A DNA stretch of 64,000 nucleotides from Pilasporangium apinafurcum (GCA_001600495.1 BCKE01000022.1:186001-250000); one strand, 5' to 3'; counted from the stretch's first letter, positions 34,462 to 44,521 are shown. Numbers and translations are program-made. Notes: generated by a model from the sequence alone, not told the origin.

Positions 34462-36372
34462 ATGACGACGACTAACAGTACCGAATGCACCATCAAGGAT
34501 GTGGATGGCAACAACTGCGCATTCTTGCCCGGGAAGGGCCGTAATCGTGCTGCACATGTGCGTTTCGCGGAAGGAGATGATCACCTGAGACTGCAGCTAT
34601 GTATTCGCGATGATCGGAAGACGTTCTATCGCTCTATTGACGAGCGCTTGGACAAGATCCGCCACCGATTACAGCTCCTGGCAGTGCATGCATCACTCTC
34701 TGAGGGCCAAAACATAGGCAAAAAAGCGTCCAACAAAGCGAAGAAGAACAAGAAAAAGAACAAGAAGAGTGGCGACAATGTAGTACAAACGAATGGCTCC
34801 AACAACTTGGTGAGCGTTGCGGCTGGCAGTAGTTGCGCATCAGCTGCCACGAAAGTTACGGTGCAGTTTTTGACTGCAGAAGGTGAAGAAGTAAACGGCA
34901 AGTTTGAGACTATTGGCGACGCTTTGATGACGCGAGTTGCAAAGATCATTATCGGTGATGATACGTACGAGGTGCGACGCAATCAGCCGGTAGTGGTGAA
35001 GGTGATGGTCGTAGAGCCAGTGTTGGCAGGTATCCCCATGGTGCCACTGGCCGAGACAGAATTCTGTCATCCAGATGACTGCACTTGGCGATGGTATCAC
35101 GTTAATGACAACAGTGAAGGAAATGGAGAAGAAAGAGTGGAGACGAAGCCATTTTGGAATGCAAGGAGATATACACCGACTGCAGAGCAAATCGGGTGCA
35201 AGTTTCGCATCGAATGCTATGCACCTTCCATGGATTTATCAACGGCCTATGATGAAGAAAGCAAAGTTGAGGCGATCACTACGGTGGTTCGACAAGGTCC
35301 TGATCGGCAAATATTTCATGAGCGGAAGCGTTTCGGACTCAGCCGTGCCAGTGAAGACGGAAGCGCGTTCCGTATCATGAACTACAACATCCTCTTTGAT
35401 GGATACACGACGACAGATCAAGCACAAAAGTCATTGTTTCCTTATGCGCAGGCGTACGCGTTGCAGAAAATGTATCGCATGCAACTGGTATTCCAAGAAA
35501 TGGATGAAAGCCAGAGTGATATTATTTGTTTGCAGGAGATGGGGGAAGCCTCTTACAAAACCTTCTTTGCCCCATTAATGACACCGCTTGGATACCACGC
35601 ATCCTATGCAGGCAAAACTGGTTCAACACATGAAGGGTGCGCAATCTTCGTTCGAAAAGCACTCTTTGAGGTTCTAGAGGAGTATACTCTGGATTTGGCG
35701 ATGGCTGTAAAATATTGCCCTGATTCAACAGTTAGCGCTGTTCTTGCCGAATTTCCAGAGGTCGCCAAAGGGTTTGACAAGATTCCTTCCATTGCGCAAG
35801 TCATGCTTCTGCGTTGCCATCACGATCCCCAGAAGCTCGTGTTGTTATCCAATACTCATTTATTCTATCGTGAAGACGCGGATATGATTCGGTTGCTGCA
35901 GGCAGTCGCTTTGGTCCAGGAAATACGCAAAATTAGAGAAAAGACTGGAGGCAATACGGCAGTAATCATGTGCGGTGACTTTAATGCGTTTCCAGGTACG
36001 GCGACAACCAATTTTCTATTACACGGCACTATTGACTCCAATCATCGGCATTGGCAAGAAGTACCTTGGTTCAAGTGGAATCGTTCTTACAACAATCAAA
36101 GTAGCGATAACAAGAAAAGTCACGTTATCACTCCTCGGTACTTTGAGCATCCATTGCAGCTAGCAAGCGCCTGTGGAATTCCAGCATTTACTAATTTTGC
36201 TGGTACTTTTGTGGGCACGTTGGATTACATATTTGTAAACACAGAACGTCTGCGAGTGCGTGAAGTACTTCCTTTGTTCACAGAAGAAGATGTAAGTGAA
36301 GAGACAGCACTACCCTCGTCAAAATTCCCATCCGACCACATTTCTCTTTTATGTGATCTGGAATGGAGCTAA
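34462..36372 (+). CDS. PDE12-like 2',5'-phosphodiesterase / deadenylase (EEP family)
   Basis: 636-aa single frame. The C-terminal half is an endonuclease/exonuclease/phosphatase domain closely following PDE12: FRIMNYNILFDGY, ALQKMYRMQLVFQEMDES, DIICLQEMGEASY (catalytic Glu), VLLSNTHLFYREDADMIRLL, VIMCGDFNAFPGT (Asp-x-Asn), FAGTFVGTLDYIFVN and KFPSDHISLLCDLEW (Asp-His). The N-terminal half has a Lys-rich linker (KKASNKAKKNKKKNKKSGD) and beta-rich modules resembling the N-terminal region of PDE12. PDE12 removes poly(A) from mitochondrial mRNAs and degrades 2-5A. No clear mitochondrial presequence is visible here (MTTTNSTECTIKDVDGNN), so a cytosolic role is possible. All catalytic motifs are intact. 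Confidence 0.9.
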   Translation: MTTTNSTECTIKDVDGNNCAFLPGKGRNRAAHVRFAEGDDHLRLQLCIRDDRKTFYRSIDERLDKIRHRLQLLAVHASLSEGQNIGKKASNKAKKNKKKNKKSGDNVVQTNGSNNLVSVAAGSSCASAATKVTVQFLTAEGEEVNGKFETIGDALMTRVAKIIIGDDTYEVRRNQPVVVKVMVVEPVLAGIPMVPLAETEFCHPDDCTWRWYHVNDNSEGNGEERVETKPFWNARRYTPTAEQIGCKFRIECYAPSMDLSTAYDEESKVEAITTVVRQGPDRQIFHERKRFGLSRASEDGSAFRIMNYNILFDGYTTTDQAQKSLFPYAQAYALQKMYRMQLVFQEMDESQSDIICLQEMGEASYKTFFAPLMTPLGYHASYAGKTGSTHEGCAIFVRKALFEVLEEYTLDLAMAVKYCPDSTVSAVLAEFPEVAKGFDKIPSIAQVMLLRCHHDPQKLVLLSNTHLFYREDADMIRLLQAVALVQEIRKIREKTGGNTAVIMCGDFNAFPGTATTNFLLHGTIDSNHRHWQEVPWFKWNRSYNNQSSDNKKSHVITPRYFEHPLQLASACGIPAFTNFAGTFVGTLDYIFVNTERLRVREVLPLFTEEDVSEETALPSSKFPSDHISLLCDLEWS

Positions 36373-39300
36373 TACCGTTTGTATTAGATGGTGTGCTAGC
36401 ACCCTTTACAGTTGGTGACAATTATTGGACTCTATCCAAATCATCAACATGCAAAAATGGTTTGCTATATTTGGATTGTTGCTGTCATGGAATGCCAGAG
36501 GTAAGATCTCACCTGATAATGCACATAATTGAAATGGAGAAGCCATATCTGTGTACATCGTCCGAGTCGAGTGATGCAAATCTGCCACTCCCTTTAAATC
36601 ATGCACTCAGCCATTATGGACCATCACACGAGAATAAGACATGCTTGTTTGGCACCTCTACGCGCAGAACTATACGAAGAAATTTCATTGCGAGAGGACT
36701 CGCAAGAAGCTATGGGGAACAAAAAGCTAGGGAAGAAAGCAACAAAGCACAAATACCACGTGCCAAAAAACAGCAAGCCATATTGAATCGGTACAACAAG
36801 CAAAGAATAGAAAGACTCGAAGATCAAACGAACGATCATGATGAGGTAAACTCTACTCCCAGTGACAATGAAGCTGAAAATGTCATTCTGGTGTTGAAAA
36901 GCGGATCCGTGGATAAAAGACTCGCGACAAAGCGTAAGAAATCTTGGCGAACTAGTGGGGCAATTGAACCCCAGAGAGGAGTAAATAATTTCCCGCGCCA
37001 TACGAGTTTGAGGCAGCTCCAACCCAATCAACATGAACAAGAACAGTGGCAATCAGCTTGCAACAGTGACGAGATTTATAATGGAGTAAATCACATGAAC
37101 TCGCCTACAAAACTCGACATCAAACAATTTGATCAGCCAGAATGTACGCCTGTGATCCAGTCGAAGAACATAACACCATGTACAAATGATCTCGTGGAGA
37201 AGAAGAAAGAATGCAGCCATCCTGATGCGGCTGTCAGTTCTGGAAAAGAGGCACTCGAAGGGAAGTTTGATAAATCGACTGCGCAAATGCTGTGTGAGCT
37301 ACGCATCAGAAAAGAAATTGTCATGAGAGAGCACGCTGTGCGGCAACTCCATCAAGTCGTCCCACTGCTAGATAGTATTGGACGAGAGCTAGCTATGATC
37401 AAATATCAGAAAACGCAAGCAGAAGCAGCATTAACGTCTGTCACTGAACCACATCCTCGGGAAAGACGCAGTTCGTCTTCATTAACGCATCCAGAATCTG
37501 GTCAATGTGACACTATTTTAGCTGAAAGTGAAATGAAATTGCTTGTCAAGCGTGAAATTGATCTGACAGAGAAGGTGCAGCATCGAAGTCGACAACTAAA
37601 ATCACTTATTGAAAGCTTACAGAAGTCAACAATGGTTATCGTTGAATCCATTGTAGAATGGCGAAAACTTCGTCAGCAGCACCGACACTTCAGCAATTTC
37701 CAACCGTTATTTCGTTTTCCGTGGAAGAAACACAAGATCGTGAACTATCTTTTGCATCTTGATCGAGACCTACGATCGCTTTTCCCATCAGCTGGATTAG
37801 CCATTTGCCTGGGGCCAAACGCTTGTTACAACCCGCTACTCTTGCCGCGAAAAATTGTTGAAGAGTTGGGGCTTTCAGATAGTGAGTGCATGTCGCAGCA
37901 AACATTTTTGACTGAACGAAGTCACAATATTCGCGATATCGGAGGATTTTCTTCTTCAGTAAACCAGCTTGACGGCTATCAGCAAAGGGAACCATCAAAC
38001 CAGTCTGAGTATGATGTATCATCATATACAGCTTTATCCACCGCTGTTGTTGGAATCGAAAATGAATTGACTGTAAACCCACCTAACAATGTTCGACGTG
38101 TTAAGTTTTGCATCGAAACGGTCTATCAAGAGGCGGAGCTTGAACGTATGGAAGCACAGATGCGCGACGAAGAAGCTCAAAGAATATCGGAAGCCTATAA
38201 TCCTTTCTCAACAATTAAAGCTGCAGGTGGTGTGGAAGAGGCATTAGCAAACGTGTTGGTCCAGCAGGCTCCGCATGTTAAACAATTAACGCAGCAGTTG
38301 CGTCTTCGACAAGAAGACGTAAGTCGGGTCACGAGCGAGATGTGCTCGAAACCAAACAAAAATCCCAACACTGTAGTAACTTATTCCAGCAGAAAGCTTC
38401 ATGTAAATCCTCAACGTTTACGAAACTTATTGGAGAAGAAAAACGATATTCAGATATCAGCTACAGACTGCGAACTACGAGAGATTCATAGTTGGGGAAA
38501 GAAAAATAAACTCCACGGTCAAGTCATAGCCAGAAAAGTGAATGCAAAGCTACTTGAAAACCGATGCGCACGAAAGATTCAGCAGCAATTCCTTGCTTAT
38601 CAGCGGCGGATGAATATACTGCACTCCCTGACACACTTTATTTCCACAGCGGTTCGAGGCATTGTGGATATTCAGCGAATCTTTCGCGGATTTCAGACGA
38701 AGAAGCGATTTTTACATATAAAACGTCTGTTGGATGAACAGCGTCGGCGACATGAAGCAGCTCGACAGATCTGCCACGCCTTTCGACGATATAAGCGCTG
38801 TCTACGTCATCGACGGTCGATGACGGTTGAATCGATTGCCCAAGCAAAATTAATGAGCCTTCAGTACCAAAAACTCCAGGAAGAGCTAGATCGGGAAGAA
38901 GCAGCTGGACACTATCGTCGTGTAGGTGAAGAACGACGGCGACAGCATCTTCTTATAATGCAAAAGCGAAAATTAGAGCAGCTCGAGCTGGAACAGAAGC
39001 GATCTCGAGCCGCTACCCAGATCCAAACAGTTATGCGTGCATACTTGGCGAAATGTGAAGCAGTGAGACTACGGAAAGAGAGAAAAGCCCATATGACAGC
39101 GGTGTGTGCGATGGCGATCCAGTCCAAGATTCGTAAATTTCTCAAACTGCAGGAGATGCGGCGTTTGCGCTTCCACCAAGACTTAGAACGTGTCAATCGA
39201 TCAGCTGTGCGCATTCAAAGTGTTTATCGTGGGTACAACTCTCGAGCGAGCCTAATACTTCAGTTAGACGATGCGATACAACGAGCCTTACACGATGGAA

Positions 39301-39686
39301 TGCTCATGGGCACTACAGAAGAGAAAGACGATGACAACGACAGCGACGACGAGGATGATAATGACAAAGATGAAACACGCGAAAAGCTACCCTTTCTGAC
39401 GATATCGAATACTAGTCGGCCCGCAAGCAGAAGCTCGGTTCACGATGAAGGCACCCGTGGCGGGTTACACGCCATGATGGCGATCCTTTCATCCCCTTCT
39501 ACAAAGAAGGATGCGTCTGTGAAATTAACGCTTCCACCATTGCGTCCACGAGCACCATCCACCTTCGGTATACTCACGAAGCGCCAATCCATCACACGTC
39601 GTCCATCCTCTTTGATTTCATCGTCGAATGGAACGACAAAAGTCGAATTAAAGCTGAAAGAAACAGTAATCGGTGACGATTTTTAG
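36363..39686 (+). CDS. Large IQ-motif (calmodulin-binding) coiled-coil protein
   Basis: Open frame of 1,107 codons. The first ATG (36363) overlaps the last 10 bases of the preceding gene, so the true start may be a later Met (for example MEKPYLCTSS at about 36535). The N-terminal third is charged and probably disordered. Coiled coils follow around 37290-37700 and 38130-38350. From about 38560 at least five IQ-type motifs occur: ARKIQQQFLAYQRR, IVDIQRIFRGFQTKKRF, AARQICHAFRRYKRC, AATQIQTVMRAYLAK and AVRIQSVYRGYNSR. IQ repeats bind calmodulin or myosin-light-chain-like proteins. There is no motor domain. The layout resembles axonemal or centrosomal IQ proteins, though I cannot name it. An acidic Asp/Glu tail follows (KDDDNDSDDEDDNDKDE). 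Confidence 0.8.
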   Translation: MELIPFVLDGVLAPFTVGDNYWTLSKSSTCKNGLLYLDCCCHGMPEVRSHLIMHIIEMEKPYLCTSSESSDANLPLPLNHALSHYGPSHENKTCLFGTSTRRTIRRNFIARGLARSYGEQKAREESNKAQIPRAKKQQAILNRYNKQRIERLEDQTNDHDEVNSTPSDNEAENVILVLKSGSVDKRLATKRKKSWRTSGAIEPQRGVNNFPRHTSLRQLQPNQHEQEQWQSACNSDEIYNGVNHMNSPTKLDIKQFDQPECTPVIQSKNITPCTNDLVEKKKECSHPDAAVSSGKEALEGKFDKSTAQMLCELRIRKEIVMREHAVRQLHQVVPLLDSIGRELAMIKYQKTQAEAALTSVTEPHPRERRSSSSLTHPESGQCDTILAESEMKLLVKREIDLTEKVQHRSRQLKSLIESLQKSTMVIVESIVEWRKLRQQHRHFSNFQPLFRFPWKKHKIVNYLLHLDRDLRSLFPSAGLAICLGPNACYNPLLLPRKIVEELGLSDSECMSQQTFLTERSHNIRDIGGFSSSVNQLDGYQQREPSNQSEYDVSSYTALSTAVVGIENELTVNPPNNVRRVKFCIETVYQEAELERMEAQMRDEEAQRISEAYNPFSTIKAAGGVEEALANVLVQQAPHVKQLTQQLRLRQEDVSRVTSEMCSKPNKNPNTVVTYSSRKLHVNPQRLRNLLEKKNDIQISATDCELREIHSWGKKNKLHGQVIARKVNAKLLENRCARKIQQQFLAYQRRMNILHSLTHFISTAVRGIVDIQRIFRGFQTKKRFLHIKRLLDEQRRRHEAARQICHAFRRYKRCLRHRRSMTVESIAQAKLMSLQYQKLQEELDREEAAGHYRRVGEERRRQHLLIMQKRKLEQLELEQKRSRAATQIQTVMRAYLAKCEAVRLRKERKAHMTAVCAMAIQSKIRKFLKLQEMRRLRFHQDLERVNRSAVRIQSVYRGYNSRASLILQLDDAIQRALHDGMLMGTTEEKDDDNDSDDEDDNDKDETREKLPFLTISNTSRPASRSSVHDEGTRGGLHAMMAILSSPSTKKDASVKLTLPPLRPRAPSTFGILTKRQSITRRPSSLISSSNGTTKVELKLKETVIGDDF

Positions 39687-39918
39687 ACATCACAGCAATT
39701 GCTTCAAGAAAATATATTGAATTGCTCGCATGAAGTATATTGCAAACTTCTTTACCAAAGTGGAAAAAAGTGACTAGCACAATATATCGCGGCGAATCCT
39801 ATAGCTACATTAACTGTATGAAAATACACAAGAGCCGAGCTTCGGGGCTTTTCTTCTTCAAGCACAACGCCGAGTTCTCGATCTACCAAACCCATTGGTG
39901 GACTGACCAAATACCTTC

Positions 39919-40368
39919 TTATAGGATCGAGTAGACAGTCGATGCGGCAACAATTGAGGCCGTTGCTGTCCAGACGAACACATTGTTGGCAGCCGAGCTG
40001 CCTCCAGATGGAGAATTGTCATTTTCTCCAGCATTTGTTCCACTGCTGGTACTACCAGTACTACCGGCACTACCGGTGATAGATCCAAACGTAGAGGACA
40101 AGCTGCCAGCAAAAGAGCTATCCGACCCATTAGTAATCGATGGGATCAAGGTTGAGGTGGATGTCGTGACATCTGGCACGGCCGTGGAAATACCCGAGGT
40201 TGACCCAGTGGTTGTAGAGTCTGATGTAGACCCAGTGGTCGGTGCTGTGGTGACTGGAGCAGTCGTAGTACCTTGTGGAGCGACCGTCGTCGCTGCAGGG
40301 GCGGTAGTATCTTGAGCCATGGCTCCAACAACAACCAAAGCAAGCAAGAACGGCGTGAAGAACTTCAT
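39919..40368 (-). CDS. Mucin-like secreted protein, probably GPI-anchored
   Basis: 149-aa intronless frame. A signal peptide (MKFFTPFLLALVVVGAMAQ, cleavage likely after AMA) is followed by about 105 residues of Thr/Ser/Ala/Pro/Gly with TTxAP and TGSTS repeats, a likely heavily O-glycosylated stalk with one possible N-glycosylation site (NGSD). The C-terminus has the GPI pattern: small residues (SGGSSAANN), then a hydrophobic tail (VFVWTATASIVAASTVYSIL) with no charged residues after it. Such proteins coat the wall or membrane of oomycete cells and cysts. A TATAAAA sequence about 70 bp upstream (40439-40445 on the complement) and a 231-bp gap to the IQ gene support an independent transcript. 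Confidence 0.8.
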   Translation of the reverse strand: MKFFTPFLLALVVVGAMAQDTTAPAATTVAPQGTTTAPVTTAPTTGSTSDSTTTGSTSGISTAVPDVTTSTSTLIPSITNGSDSSFAGSLSSTFGSITGSAGSTGSTSSGTNAGENDNSPSGGSSAANNVFVWTATASIVAASTVYSIL

Positions 40369-41014
40369 CGTAAAAGAATCGAGGGAGAAAGTCGAGTAAT
40401 AGCTTGTTGTGTTGTGGATCTCGGCGCTGGGCAGAAGATTTTATAATGAACTTGGATTGGCTTCGTGACCACAGCCACAAAGAGAAGAGGCAGGCAAAGC
40501 GAACGCCTGCGAGAAACAATAACCGAAACACAGCGAGCCGGTGTAAAAAAAAGAGAAAAGAATCGTAGCATGTTCTCTTTTTCCTTTTTTTTTTCTCATA
40601 CCAATCGAGTTCGTTTTCTTTACCGCCATAGCTTTTTGCGTTTTACCCCTCGCCATGTGTGACTCGAGAAGGACTGAACTAGTGGCTTTTGAACGCATGA
40701 CCATTAAAAATAGATTTGTGGAAGCTTTCTGGTAGACTGTGACAAACCAACCACGGTCTCATTCCACTATGACGCGGTGCGTATTGTCTGGATAGTGGAT
40801 AGAAACGTTTTTCATGAAACTTGAGGCTGAAGAAACCTCATCTTTTTCTGCCTCTTGTGATGACATCCACGACCTTTCAAGATATTAGACTATTATTTGT
40901 CAAATTTATACTAAATTAGTAATTTTAAATAGTAATATTAAAATACACTATTTTAGATCACAGAATTTTTGCCTTTTGAATTTTGCGGGAAAAAGCAGCA
41001 GCAACACCAGCATC
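40369..41014. promoter_or_regulatory. Divergent intergenic region with TATA-like element
   Basis: 646 bp between the mucin-like gene (minus) and Spc25 (plus). TATAAAA on the minus strand at 40439-40445 fits a core promoter for the mucin-like gene. Positions about 40880-40970, just before Spc25, are very AT-rich, like the blocks before other genes here (25860-25975, 48595-48690). No gene is seen. Confidence 0.4.
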
Positions 41015-42152
41015 ATGACGACTACCACTGCTGCAAGCAATAGCGGCGCCACAACTACGACTACTACTGCTACTGCTACTACCGCGACAACAACGGCAAC
41101 GACTACTGTGCAGCGAGATCAGTTAAAGCCGTTGGAGATTGATGCGTTAGTGCAGCTGAATCTAAGCACGCGGCGGGACATGGAGACATGGGTGAAGGAG
41201 CAAACCGACAGCATCCTCCAAGAGAAACGCACCCACGACCAGCATATGCAGGACACAGCACGTCAAACAAATACAGCCCAACAGAAGCGCCAGGTGCTGC
41301 AACAACAACAGCAGCTGCTCGCCACTGGTACGAAATTTACGTATGAGCAACAGTGTATGGCTTTATCTGTTGACGTGAATGATGGCATGGACAGAAAGCC
41401 ATGAGAAAGAGACGGAGAGCAATGCGTATCAAGTAGAGATTGAGGTGCTGCAGGCAGAGAAGAGCAAGAAAGAACCCGTGCTGAAGGACCTATTTGTACG
41501 CAACCAAGAAGAAGACAACAAACTCAAGCAACTAGTCAATGGTATGACAATCCCCTTCACCATCTTTTATCTGACATATTAAAGACTGCAATGTAAACGC
41601 ATCAATACGAATGAATAGTATAACAGAGTATGACGATGCTTGCTTGACGTAGAATCCCAGCAGCAACAGACACTGCATGAGCAGCAATTAGCGGAATTGC
41701 GTCAGGGTCTTGCTGCCTACCAGCGACTCGGACTGTTCTTTGAGCCCACAGGCGGTTAGTAGAGAAAACATCTTACTTGTGGATACATATGAAAGCCACA
41801 TTTTATGGATCTCCTTACTTGTTTCTGCGTTTGTTTTTTTCATGCGAATGTAGATCGACTGGTGGTTCGCTTTACGCAGATCGACCCAGCAGATCCCGAT
41901 CGCGTCTTTTCCTTCACTTTGAACATTCATCCCGAAACAGACCAGTATATTGGTAAGTGACGATTGTACTTCCTTATGATAATGGATGATACTCATCATA
42001 TTAAAATGTATTCGACGTGATGGGACAATGTAGTGGATGAGTGTAGTGAATCCGTTCCTTCATTGACCGCGTTAATTGATGATCTAAACCAAAGCGGCGA
42101 CCTTCCGTTCTTCATCCGATCCATGCGACGCGAATTCAAGGCATTTGTCTAA
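41015..42152 (+). CDS. SPC25: Kinetochore protein Spc25 (Ndc80 complex)
   Basis: Five exons: 41015-41327, 41395-41541, 41653-41754, 41854-41952 and 42034-42152, 259 aa with every junction in phase 1. The N-terminus is a poly-Thr/Ala tract (MTTTTAASNSGATTTT). A long coiled coil follows (QTDSILQEKRTHDQHMQDTA; LQAEKSKKEPVLKDLFVRNQ; QQLAELRQGLAAYQRL). The C-terminal globular domain has the Spc25 pattern: LGLFFEPTG, DRLVVRFTQIDPADPDRVFS, FTLNIHPETDQYI, VDECSESVPSLTALIDDLNQ and LPFFIRSMRREFKAF. Spc25 pairs with Spc24 to dock the Ndc80 complex on the inner kinetochore. The low-complexity Thr run is unusual and may vary between strains. The first donor is placed at 41328, which avoids stops that the alternatives create. 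Confidence 0.87.
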
Positions 42153-42209
42153 CATGTAAGACATAGAGGCAGAAAGAAGCGCTGGATCACCATATTTTAT
42201 ATCCTTTCA

Positions 42210-42785
42210 TTAAATACGTCTGCGTTTCGGAATATCTGGTCTGTTCTGGCTGTTGGTAACAGGTCGAGGAAGTAGTTCATTCTTCCTGGAAACGCTTGGT
42301 GGCAATTGCGGGCCGATAAACTCCTGCTCTTCGTGCACAAATGTTTTTGCTATCTCCTGATCTCTTCGTCTTTTGTCATTCGATGGCAGTGGTCCACGTG
42401 CACGCCGTTGGAGCAGCTCTCTCCGTTGCTGGAGCTTCAGTGCTGTGTCTTCTTTCGTCTCATACTGCGGTGCATACGTGATCTTTAATATACTACCAAA
42501 AAACGGCTTTTGCACACCCCGTATTTTGGCGTGACGGGCATTGTTCACAGTCTCATACTTCACCCACATGATGTCTGTGAATTGATCGTTGTCTTCTTCT
42601 TCTCCACTCTCTTCATGTTCATGCGGTTGGTCGTCACGATGGTCTAGGACTCGATACTCGCATATAGTCCCATAGAGACTAAGGCGCTTCAGCAGATCGT
42701 CCAGTACACCCAGCGCTGGGATGTTGCGCACAATCACATACCGCGACTCTTGCGCCACTGTAAACACACGCACTCGCTTCGTCAT
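42210..42785 (-). CDS. RBM48: RBM48, minor-spliceosome RNA-binding protein
   Basis: Single 191-aa frame. The opening RVRVFTVAQESRYVIVRNIP followed by ALGVLDDLLKRLSLYGTICE closely parallels human RBM48 (VKVYTINLESQYLLIQGVPA, VGVMKELVERFALYGAIEQY). The RRM continues with DIMWVKYETVNNARHAKIRG, PFFGSILKITYAPQYETKED and LQQRR. Near the C-terminus FIGPQLPPSV and the final PKRRRI match IGPLLPDIS and LKQRRRI. RBM48 forms a complex with ARMC7 and is required for U12-type intron splicing in plants and animals. It is shorter than the animal protein because the disordered middle is reduced. It converges on Spc25, with 57 bp between stops. Its presence implies that this lineage retains a minor spliceosome. 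Confidence 0.9.
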   Translation of the reverse strand: MTKRVRVFTVAQESRYVIVRNIPALGVLDDLLKRLSLYGTICEYRVLDHRDDQPHEHEESGEEEDNDQFTDIMWVKYETVNNARHAKIRGVQKPFFGSILKITYAPQYETKEDTALKLQQRRELLQRRARGPLPSNDKRRRDQEIAKTFVHEEQEFIGPQLPPSVSRKNELLPRPVTNSQNRPDIPKRRRI

Positions 42786-42949
42786 CTCACCAATTACTCA
42801 GTTCTGCATCCATTTATCACTTGCTCAAAATCAAATGCAAGAAAATTTGACAAAAAATGGTTATATTTGACTTTTTTCACAGAAGATGGTGTTTAAGAAA
42901 AGATAGTGTACATGCATAAAACTTAGCTAAGCAAGCGCGATGAGTACGA

Positions 42950-44113
42950 GGCTGATGCGCTCAAGTACTCGACCGTCACCATGAAATGGGCGACGCTCTG
43001 CCACAATCCCATCATCCAGCAAGAAATAAATGAGTGAGTGCTGCTGATGAAGAAAGTCTAAATCGAAGCGTGGCACATCGTGAATCTGCATTGCTTCGCT
43101 ATCTCAAGGACAACACTCCGCTACCGAAACTCACCCTGATATTTTTTACAGATGCTGTACTGGGATACTTTTACAAGTAAGTGGGAAGTCATCAAGAGCA
43201 TCCAGCGATAAAAAGATCTTCCACATTCGCAAGTTCGAGACGATGAATCGCAAATTCGCGTGGCAGATCACGACCAACTACAGCGTGTCTTTATTTCAGC
43301 AGCGTTCCGCGAAAGAGAAAGACATAACGGTATCTCCTGACAATTACATTCCCGATACTATTGTTGGGATCGACCTTGGCATGCGATCACTCTGTACTGC
43401 CTTTCGTGTGCGATAAGCTGATGTGGAAGAGGAGAAAATCAAATGCAATGGAAGGAAATCCAAGTAGAATCAAACGAAGGAGTCGAAGAAGAACAGCGAA
43501 AGGAGCAGAAGAAGAAGCGACCCAAGCACGGTGTTCAACGCAAGCGAGCTAGCAATAAGTGTTGCAATATTCAACAGATATCTACGCGAGAGTACAGACA
43601 CCTTGCTGAAATGAACAAGTATACGTTCTGGTACGAGAAGTTGAAGAAGAGGGAGCATGAGTACACTAGGACCATCCGGGAGATGCCTTCGTCCAAGACA
43701 GAGTCATACGACCAGTATATGGCAAGCATCAAGTATGTGTGAAGGCACCTCGTCTTCTCAGTGAGCTTTTGCGCATTGCATCCATTTCGTAAATGGCGTT
43801 TCCTTCAATCCAGATTTAGTCGGAAGATGTTGGCACATCTGGGAACGCGCACGATCGTGCTGTAGATTGATGAGTATTGCACAAGTCAGCAGTGATCCGA
43901 GTGCTGCCATCAGCTTGAGAAGATGTTATTCCCGATGAAAAAGATTAATGGAAGTGTGGACGTCGAACTCTCCCACCAGGTTCTCTACTGCAATAGCAGC
44001 GAGAGCAGAGTACCTGGGAGCGAGACGTCAATGCGTCGAAAAACATGTTTGCCCTCGCTATGTGTCTTCTACGTAGACTTCCAAGACCATTAGAGCTACG
44101 ACGAGCAGAATAG
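42950..44113 (+). pseudogene. Decayed Fanzor (eukaryotic TnpB-type RNA-guided nuclease) of a DNA transposon
   Basis: Plus-strand fragments, in order, follow a TnpB/Fanzor nuclease. A helical N-terminal part reads AWHIVNLH and LRYLKDNTPLPKLTLIFFTD (about 43065-43165). RuvC-I is DTIVGIDLGMRSLCTAF, with the catalytic Asp at 43372-43374. A linker holds STREYRHLAEMNKYTFWYEK (about 43580-43640). HPFRKWRFLQSRFSRKMLAH follows at about 43779. The zinc finger has IDEYCTSQQ, SECCHQLEKM and VLYCNSS (43866-44000). RuvC-III is WERDVNASKNMFALAMCLLR, with Asp at 44024-44026, ending at a stop at 44111-44113. The fragments lie in more than one frame and two in-frame stops interrupt the zinc-finger part, so the copy is dead unless undetected introns explain the frame changes. 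No terminal repeats are visible. Fanzors are RNA-guided DNA endonucleases carried by eukaryotic transposons. Both RuvC aspartates that can be seen are still encoded. Confidence 0.8.
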
Positions 44114-44521
44114 AGTGAGAAGAGCATCTGTGGACAGCAGAAGAGTCTAATGATCTCTCAAACGCGTCCACACGGTCTAGTCTGTATTTTGGTAACTCCC
44201 AGTAAAAAAGGCTTTTTCTGACTGGAAAGGAGGCGAACGCGTCTTCTTTGGCTTTCGCATGGGTTGTATTGATGCCTTAGCTCTCACTTTCGTTCCCTTT
44301 TGACCAAATAACTTACGATCTCATGCATATATCAAAATCCAATTCCCACATTCTTCCTCACTACCAAATACATCACATCACCGGTCGTAGGAAAAGCAAC
44401 AAGCGTATGCCCAGCCTTGAGATATAGCCATGCCCGAAGCTGAACAACGATATCAGACCATGCTGAAAAAGGCGCAAACAAGCAAGCAAAAAGCTGATTT
44501 CGGCATGGCATCTTGTCACTC
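44114..44521. other. 3' flank of the Fanzor fossil, with small hairpin
   Basis: About 400 bp between the Fanzor remnant and the stop of the SIP5-like gene. CCAGT (44199-44203) pairs with ACTGG (44221-44225), and an inner A-run/T-run extends the stem. In TnpB-type elements the guide RNA and right end lie just past the nuclease ORF, so this is a candidate right-end trace, but the pairing is weak. A plus ORF at 44430-44612 runs antisense into the SIP5-like gene and is not believed. Confidence 0.35.
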
